NCBI RefSeq assembly: GCF_014836935.1
Contig: NZ_JACSPW010000010.1
Coordinates: 80,620-144,619, forward strand
Length of the DNA: 64,000 nt
Direction: 5' to 3'
From: Solibacillus merdavium
Lineage (GTDB): Bacteria; Bacillota; Bacilli; Bacillales_A; Planococcaceae
Below the pieces are notes generated by a model. That model searched no databases and was not told where the DNA came from. It saw only the letters and a list, made by a program, of their open reading frames with translations. Shown here in pieces: positions 60,195 through 64,000 of this stretch. Each line of letters starts with the position of its first letter. Position 1 is the stretch's first letter. The position numbers and the translations under genes were made by a program.

Positions 60195-62366
60195 ATGGAA
60201 CAACAAAAAATGTTACAGATAATCGCCAAAGATGCGAATGTAGAATCGAAACAAGCGCAAGCAGTTATCCGATTATTGGAAGAGGGCAATACAGTACCCT
60301 TTATAGCACGCTACCGAAAAGAAGTTACAGGTTCCTTGGATGAAGTTCAAATTAAGGCAGTAGAAGACCGCTACCATTACATACAACAACTCGAGACACG
60401 CAAAGAAGAAGTATTACGCTTGATTGATGAACAAGGAAAGTTAACCGAGGAGTTGCAAACATCAATTCATGCAGCAACGGTTTTACAGCGACTGGAGGAT
60501 TTATACCGTCCATATAAGCAAAAGAGACGTACAAAAGCGACAATTGCTAAAGAACGTGGTTTAGAACCGTTGGCAGAACAAATATTAAAATTTAGTAAGC
60601 AATCTTTAGAACAGTTGGCGAACCCGTTTTTAAACGAAGAACAAGGTGTAACAACGGTTGAAGACGCATTGGCAGGTGCGCGCGACATTTTAGCTGAGCG
60701 CTTTGCGGACGATGCTGCAGTTCGAGAAAAACTACGTACCCTTTCTTGGCGAGAGGGAAAGCTCATGACCGTGCTGAAAAATGCGGACAAGGATGAAAAG
60801 CAAGTATATGAAATGTACTATGAATATGAGGAGCCTATCCATCGAATGGCCCCGCACCGTACTTTGGCGGTGAATCGTGGTGAGAAAGAGGAAGTACTAA
60901 GAGTTTCAATTGAAGTGCCTGGAGAAAAAGCGACTACACAAATGGAAAATCACTTTATTCCTAGAAATTTTATAGGACATTCTGTTAATGAGGTTAAATT
61001 AGCGGTTGCTGATAGCTATAAACGTTTAATTAAACCATCCATTGAGAACGAATTGCGTGCTGAACTTACGGCAAAGGCTGAGGCACAGGCAATTCACATC
61101 TTTTCTGAGAATTTGAGAAATCTATTACTACAGCCTCCAATGCGCGGGAAAGTTGTGTTAGGTGTAGACCCAGCTTACCGTACTGGTTGTAAACTGGCGG
61201 TAGTTGATGAGACAGGAAAAATGATTGAAGTTGGGGTTATCTATCCACATACAACATCGGATCCATCAAAAGCAAAAGAGACTGTTAAATCGTTACTGAA
61301 AAAGTACCCAATTAGTATTATTGCTATAGGAAACGGTACAGCCTCCCGTGAAACAGAACAATTTATTGCGGAATTACTGAAAGAAACAGATGGGAATATT
61401 GCCTACGTTATTGTAAATGAAGCAGGGGCATCGGTGTACTCGGCATCGGAAGTAGCACGTGCGGAATTTCCGAACCTACAAGTAGAGCAACGTAGTGCCG
61501 TATCAATCGCACGCCGTTTACAAGATCCACTATCCGAGTTGGTGAAAATTGACCCGAAAGCTGTCGGTGTAGGTCAGTACCAGCATGATGTATCTCAGAA
61601 ACAGCTGGCTGAATCATTGACGTTTATCGTTGAAACCGCAGTAAACCAAGTGGGTGTTGATGTAAATACGGCATCTGCATCACTATTGCAATACGTATCA
61701 GGGCTATCCAAAACAGTGGCTGAAAATATTGTAGTAATGCGAAGTGAAAATGGTCCGTTTTCTTCACGAACTCAGCTCAAAAAGATACCTCGTTTAGGTG
61801 CCAAAACCTATGAGCAAGCAATTGGCTTTTTACGAATTTCGGAAGCAAAAAATCCATTGGATGCAACAGGCATTCACCCTGAAAGTTATAAACTCGCTGA
61901 AGCAATATTAGAGGCTGCAGGAGTAACAAAAAAAGATGTAGGTACGGCAAAAGCAGAAGAGGCTATAAGTAAATTAAGTTTACTGACATTAAGTGAGACA
62001 TTAAATGTCGGGGAAGTAACCTTGAAGGATATTATTGATACTTTAATAAAGCCAACCCGTGATCCCCGAGATGCATTTCCGCAGCCTTTATTAAAAACGG
62101 ATGTATTGCAGATGGATGATTTACAAGTAGGAATGGAATTGCAAGGTACTGTTCGGAATGTTGTTGATTTTGGAGCGTTTGTTGATATTGGTGTTAAACA
62201 AGACGGGCTAGTTCACATATCTAAACTGCAAAAGAGCCGTGTAAAGCATCCGTTAGATGTTGTATCATTAGGTGATATTGTAACAGTATGGGTAGAAAAG
62301 GTAGAAGCAAGTAAAGGACGTATTTCATTAACGATGCTTTCACCTGAAAATCAACTAAACGTGTAA
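60195..62366 (+). CDS. tex: Tex-family RNA-binding protein with S1 domain (YdcI)
   Basis: 723-residue transcription accessory factor. The N-terminal Tex domain has VIRLLEEGNTVPFIARYRKE, the YqgF/RNase H-like domain has VLGVDPAYRTGCKLAVVDE, then helix-hairpin-helix repeats (YVSGLSKTVAENIV, LGAKTYEQAIGFLRI), and the C-terminal S1 domain GTVRNVVDFGAFVDIGVKQD. Length is normal. The SD AAAGGAGTGG precedes ATG 60195. Same position as ydcI in B. subtilis, downstream of the sigma-B region. Confidence 0.95.
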   Translation: MEQQKMLQIIAKDANVESKQAQAVIRLLEEGNTVPFIARYRKEVTGSLDEVQIKAVEDRYHYIQQLETRKEEVLRLIDEQGKLTEELQTSIHAATVLQRLEDLYRPYKQKRRTKATIAKERGLEPLAEQILKFSKQSLEQLANPFLNEEQGVTTVEDALAGARDILAERFADDAAVREKLRTLSWREGKLMTVLKNADKDEKQVYEMYYEYEEPIHRMAPHRTLAVNRGEKEEVLRVSIEVPGEKATTQMENHFIPRNFIGHSVNEVKLAVADSYKRLIKPSIENELRAELTAKAEAQAIHIFSENLRNLLLQPPMRGKVVLGVDPAYRTGCKLAVVDETGKMIEVGVIYPHTTSDPSKAKETVKSLLKKYPISIIAIGNGTASRETEQFIAELLKETDGNIAYVIVNEAGASVYSASEVARAEFPNLQVEQRSAVSIARRLQDPLSELVKIDPKAVGVGQYQHDVSQKQLAESLTFIVETAVNQVGVDVNTASASLLQYVSGLSKTVAENIVVMRSENGPFSSRTQLKKIPRLGAKTYEQAIGFLRISEAKNPLDATGIHPESYKLAEAILEAAGVTKKDVGTAKAEEAISKLSLLTLSETLNVGEVTLKDIIDTLIKPTRDPRDAFPQPLLKTDVLQMDDLQVGMELQGTVRNVVDFGAFVDIGVKQDGLVHISKLQKSRVKHPLDVVSLGDIVTVWVEKVEASKGRISLTMLSPENQLNV

Positions 62367-62384
62367 AGAAAATAAATATCCATT

Positions 62385-62424
62385 ATAATAAAAAGCGCAT
62401 AAATTAATATGTGCTTTTTATTAT
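62385..62424 (+). terminator. Terminator of tex
   Basis: ATAATAAAAAGCgCATA pairs with TATGTGCTTTTTATTAT. Confidence 0.88.
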
Positions 62425-62441
62425 GTTTGGGGAGGTAGCGT

Positions 62442-62909
62442 ATGACGGATGAACAACTTCAGGAGCTTGTAGAACAGTTATCTAATGAATATTTTAACCG
62501 ACCTTTTGTTCATAAAGCTTATTTTAATAGCCGTTTAAAAACAACGGGTGGACGGTATTTGTTAGGTAGTCATCATATAGAATTGAATAAAAGGCTTTAT
62601 GATCATTTTGGGATAAAAGAACTCAAGGGGATTATTTTACATGAACTTTGCCACTATCATTTACATATTTTAGGTATGGGCTATAAGCATCGAGATGCCG
62701 ATTTCCGAAATTTATTGAAAAAAGTCGGAGCACCAAGATTTTGTTCCACAATAGAGGAGCCAAATAAGCCATTAAAGAAAAAGGCAGTACATATGTATAG
62801 TTGTGTAAATTGTGGGCAGATTTATAAAAGGAAAAAGAAGATGGATGTAAAAAGGTATTCTTGTAGTATTTGCCAAGGAAAAATTAAATTTTTGCGAAGT
62901 GAAATTTAA
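62442..62909 (+). CDS. SprT-family zinc metalloprotease-like protein (YdcK)
   Basis: 155 residues. IILHELCHYHLHI contains HELCH (His67, Glu68, His71), and a downstream His in HRDADFRNLL completes a zinc site. The C-terminal zinc ribbon has CVNCGQIYKRKKKMD and CSICQGKIKF (two Cys pairs). Bacterial SprT-like proteins are poorly characterised; eukaryotic relatives cleave DNA-protein crosslinks. The SD GGGGAGG lies before ATG 62442. An AT-rich hairpin at 62880-62912 overlaps its end. Confidence 0.88.
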   Translation: MTDEQLQELVEQLSNEYFNRPFVHKAYFNSRLKTTGGRYLLGSHHIELNKRLYDHFGIKELKGIILHELCHYHLHILGMGYKHRDADFRNLLKKVGAPRFCSTIEEPNKPLKKKAVHMYSCVNCGQIYKRKKKMDVKRYSCSICQGKIKFLRSEI

Positions 62910-63034
62910 TTTGAAAAAGGGTTTAAATAGTAATGAATAAAGGAAAGGATCAGTTATATGCTTTTCTGAAGGATATTTTTTTCTGCTTATATATAGGAAG
63001 TGATTTATTTTTTAAAAAAAGTTTTTAAAAAGTG

Positions 63035-63063
63035 TTGACGAACATTATTTCACTATCTATAAT
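63035..63063 (+). promoter_or_regulatory. Promoter of the tRNA cluster
   Basis: -35 TTGACG (63035-63040), 17-base spacer, -10 TATAAT (63058-63063), preceded by an A/T-rich UP-like region. The rest of 62910-63034 has no coding frame. Confidence 0.85.
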
Positions 63064-63103
63064 AGTAAAAGTCGACAAGATGATGTCGCGATGAAGTAAT
63101 CAT

Positions 63104-63179
63104 TCCGAAGTAGCTCAGTTGGTAGAGCATCCGGCTGTTAACCGGCAGGTCGCAGGTTCGAGTCCTGCCTTCGGAGCCA
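63104..63179 (+). tRNA. tRNA-Asn (GUU)
   Basis: Cloverleaf with acceptor TCCGAAG/CTTCGGA, anticodon GTT in CTGTTAA, T-loop GTTCGAG, and encoded CCA. Confidence 0.97.
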
Positions 63180-63184
63180 TTGTA

Positions 63185-63259
63185 GGCCCGTTGGTCAAGT
63201 GGTTAAGACACCGCCCTTTCACGGCGGTAACACGGGTTCGAATCCCGTACGGGTCACCA
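63185..63259 (+). tRNA. tRNA-Glu (UUC)
   Basis: Acceptor GGCCCGT/ACGGGTC (one G-U pair), anticodon TTC in CTTTCAC, T-loop GTTCGAA, encoded CCA. Confidence 0.97.
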
Positions 63260-63288
63260 CTTTTATTTTCATATTATAGTTTACTTAT

Positions 63289-63364
63289 GGTCCCGTGGTG
63301 TAGCGGTTAACATGCCTGCCTGTCACGCAGGAGATCGCCGGTTCGATCCCGGTCGGGACCGCCA
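63289..63364 (+). tRNA. tRNA-Asp (GUC)
   Basis: Acceptor GGTCCCG/CGGGACC, anticodon GTC in CTGTCAC, T-loop GTTCGAT, encoded CCA. Confidence 0.97.
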
Positions 63365-63369
63365 TTTAT

Positions 63370-63444
63370 TGGGGTATAGCCAAGCGGTAAGGCAACGGAT
63401 TTTGATTCCGTCATGCCCTGGTTCGAATCCAGGTTCCCCAGCCA
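63370..63444 (+). tRNA. tRNA-Gln (UUG) with an acceptor-stem mismatch
   Basis: Anticodon TTG in TTTTGAT, T-stem CCTGG/CCAGG, encoded CCA. The acceptor is TGGGGTA against TTCCCCA, so position 6 pairs T with T instead of T with A. All other arms are normal. Confidence 0.95.
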
Positions 63445-63448
63445 TTTG

Positions 63449-63524
63449 GAGCCATTAGCTCAGTTGGTAGAGCATCTGACTTTTAATCAGAGGGTCGAAG
63501 GTTCGAGTCCTTCATGGCTCACCA
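63449..63524 (+). tRNA. tRNA-Lys (UUU)
   Basis: Acceptor GAGCCAT/ATGGCTC, anticodon TTT in CTTTTAA, T-loop GTTCGAG, encoded CCA. Confidence 0.97.
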
Positions 63525-63533
63525 GTTTTCATA

Positions 63534-63561
63534 TTGACAAATTATTTCAGTGATGTATAAT
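63534..63561 (+). promoter_or_regulatory. Second, internal promoter of the tRNA cluster
   Basis: Perfect -35 TTGACA (63534-63539), 16-base spacer, perfect -10 TATAAT (63556-63561), directly before tRNA-Leu. Confidence 0.9.
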
Positions 63562-63578
63562 AATTAAAGTCGAATGAA

Positions 63579-63664
<86 letters not shown>

Positions 63665-63680
63665 AGTAACTTTATAACTT

Positions 63681-63757
<77 letters not shown>

Positions 63758-63776
63758 AAATATAAAATAATAAAAT

Positions 63777-63850
63777 GCGGGTGTAGTTTAGTGGTAAAAC
63801 CTCAGCCTTCCAAGCTGATGTTGTCGGTTCGATTCCGATCACCCGCTCCA
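63777..63850 (+). tRNA. tRNA-Gly (UCC)
   Basis: Acceptor GCGGGTG/CACCCGC, anticodon TCC in CTTCCAA, T-loop GTTCGAT, encoded CCA. Confidence 0.97.
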
Positions 63851-63897
63851 GTTTTTTTAAAAAAACTGTTGACATCCGATAAGGGATGTTATATGAT
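63851..63897 (+). promoter_or_regulatory. rRNA operon promoter
   Basis: -35 TTGACA (63869-63874), 17-base spacer, -10 TATGAT (63892-63897). Immediately upstream is a 20-bp perfect palindrome of A/T tracts (CAGTTTTTTT with its complement) that can act as an UP element and as a weak stop for the tRNA transcript. Confidence 0.85.
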
Positions 63898-63903
63898 ATA
63901 AGA

Positions 63904-64000
63904 GTTGTCGCAAAGATAACATGATGAACCTTGAAAACTGAACAAGCAACGTTAATGAAACAAGCTTCTTAAATGAAGCAAACAATAGATTATAACTTTT
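63904..64000 (+). rRNA. Leader of the 16S pre-rRNA (16S gene begins outside the window)
   Basis: The stretch CCTTGAAAACTGAACAAGC (63931-63949) is the conserved antitermination/processing sequence that precedes 16S rRNA in Bacillales. No mature 16S sequence is visible before the window ends, so only the transcribed leader is here. Confidence 0.8.

Noticed and set aside
63119..63310. 63-codon frame across the tRNA cluster
   Set aside because: It runs through tRNA-Asn, tRNA-Glu and tRNA-Asp; no SD and repeated tRNA-derived peptides.

Overview
The window is AT-rich Firmicutes (Bacillales) chromosome. Gene content and order point to a Planococcaceae-type organism of the Solibacillus/Lysinibacillus kind; this genus-level placement is inference. 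The strongest clue is the block at 45-63 kb (ddl, murF, cshA, ydbS, ydbT, rhomboid, acpS, ydcC, alr, ndoAI, ndoA, rsbTUVW, sigB, tex, sprT-like, tRNAs). It follows the Bacillus subtilis ddl-to-ydcK order almost gene for gene. Many genes start at TTG or GTG and are fixed by strong Shine-Dalgarno (SD) sequences, so several starts given here are shorter than the longest open frame. I see no insertion sequence, prophage, integrase or CRISPR array.

Layout. 0-6.3 kb: edge-truncated methyltransferase, hflX, a POT peptide transporter, then a GNAT plus enolase-superfamily pair that resembles the N-succinyl-amino-acid racemase pathway. 6.4-10.9 kb: a yclNOPQ-type siderophore importer with Fur-like operators at both of its promoters, followed by a haem-degrading monooxygenase; together an iron-acquisition block. 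11-20.5 kb: PAP2 phosphatase, ZIP transporter, NAD(P)-binding protein, thrC-thrB, the niacin transporter niaP, an RpiR-type regulator, ppaC and a Rieske oxidoreductase. 20.7-25.2 kb: FrnE-like DsbA protein, azoreductase, YceI-like protein and a YodB-like thiol-sensing repressor (a likely quinone/azo-stress set), then murB and exoA. 25.3-30.3 kb: penicillin-acylase-family hydrolase, then a cadC-cadA metal efflux operon with two operators flanking the promoter. 30.4-34.4 kb: comFB-like, mntR, cvfB, a DUF1002 protein, a small GNAT, a 34-residue membrane peptide, and a YtxH-like gene with a sigma-B-type promoter. 34.5-44 kb: CoA-transferase next to a LytTR sensor-regulator, an AraC regulator with a structured leader, small membrane and peptidase genes, cls, a YwqG-like gene, a 45-residue ORF, and rodA. 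44.3-62.9 kb: the conserved dal-sigB block. 63.1-64 kb: eight tRNA genes, then the promoter and leader of an rRNA operon whose 16S gene lies just outside.

Most notable: the sigma-B operon begins with rsbT, with no rsbR or rsbS before it and no rsbX after it, yet it keeps a textbook sigma-B promoter before rsbV, and a second sigma-B-type promoter drives a gene at 34 kb. The cadC promoter is bracketed by two near-identical palindromes. cshA has a roughly 300-nt leader with three terminator-like hairpins. The ndoAI antitoxin has a diverged DNA-binding half fused to a near-invariant toxin-binding tail. tRNA-Gln carries a U-U mismatch in its acceptor stem. No wholly new defence or biosynthetic system is evident; the novelty is in regulation and small genes.
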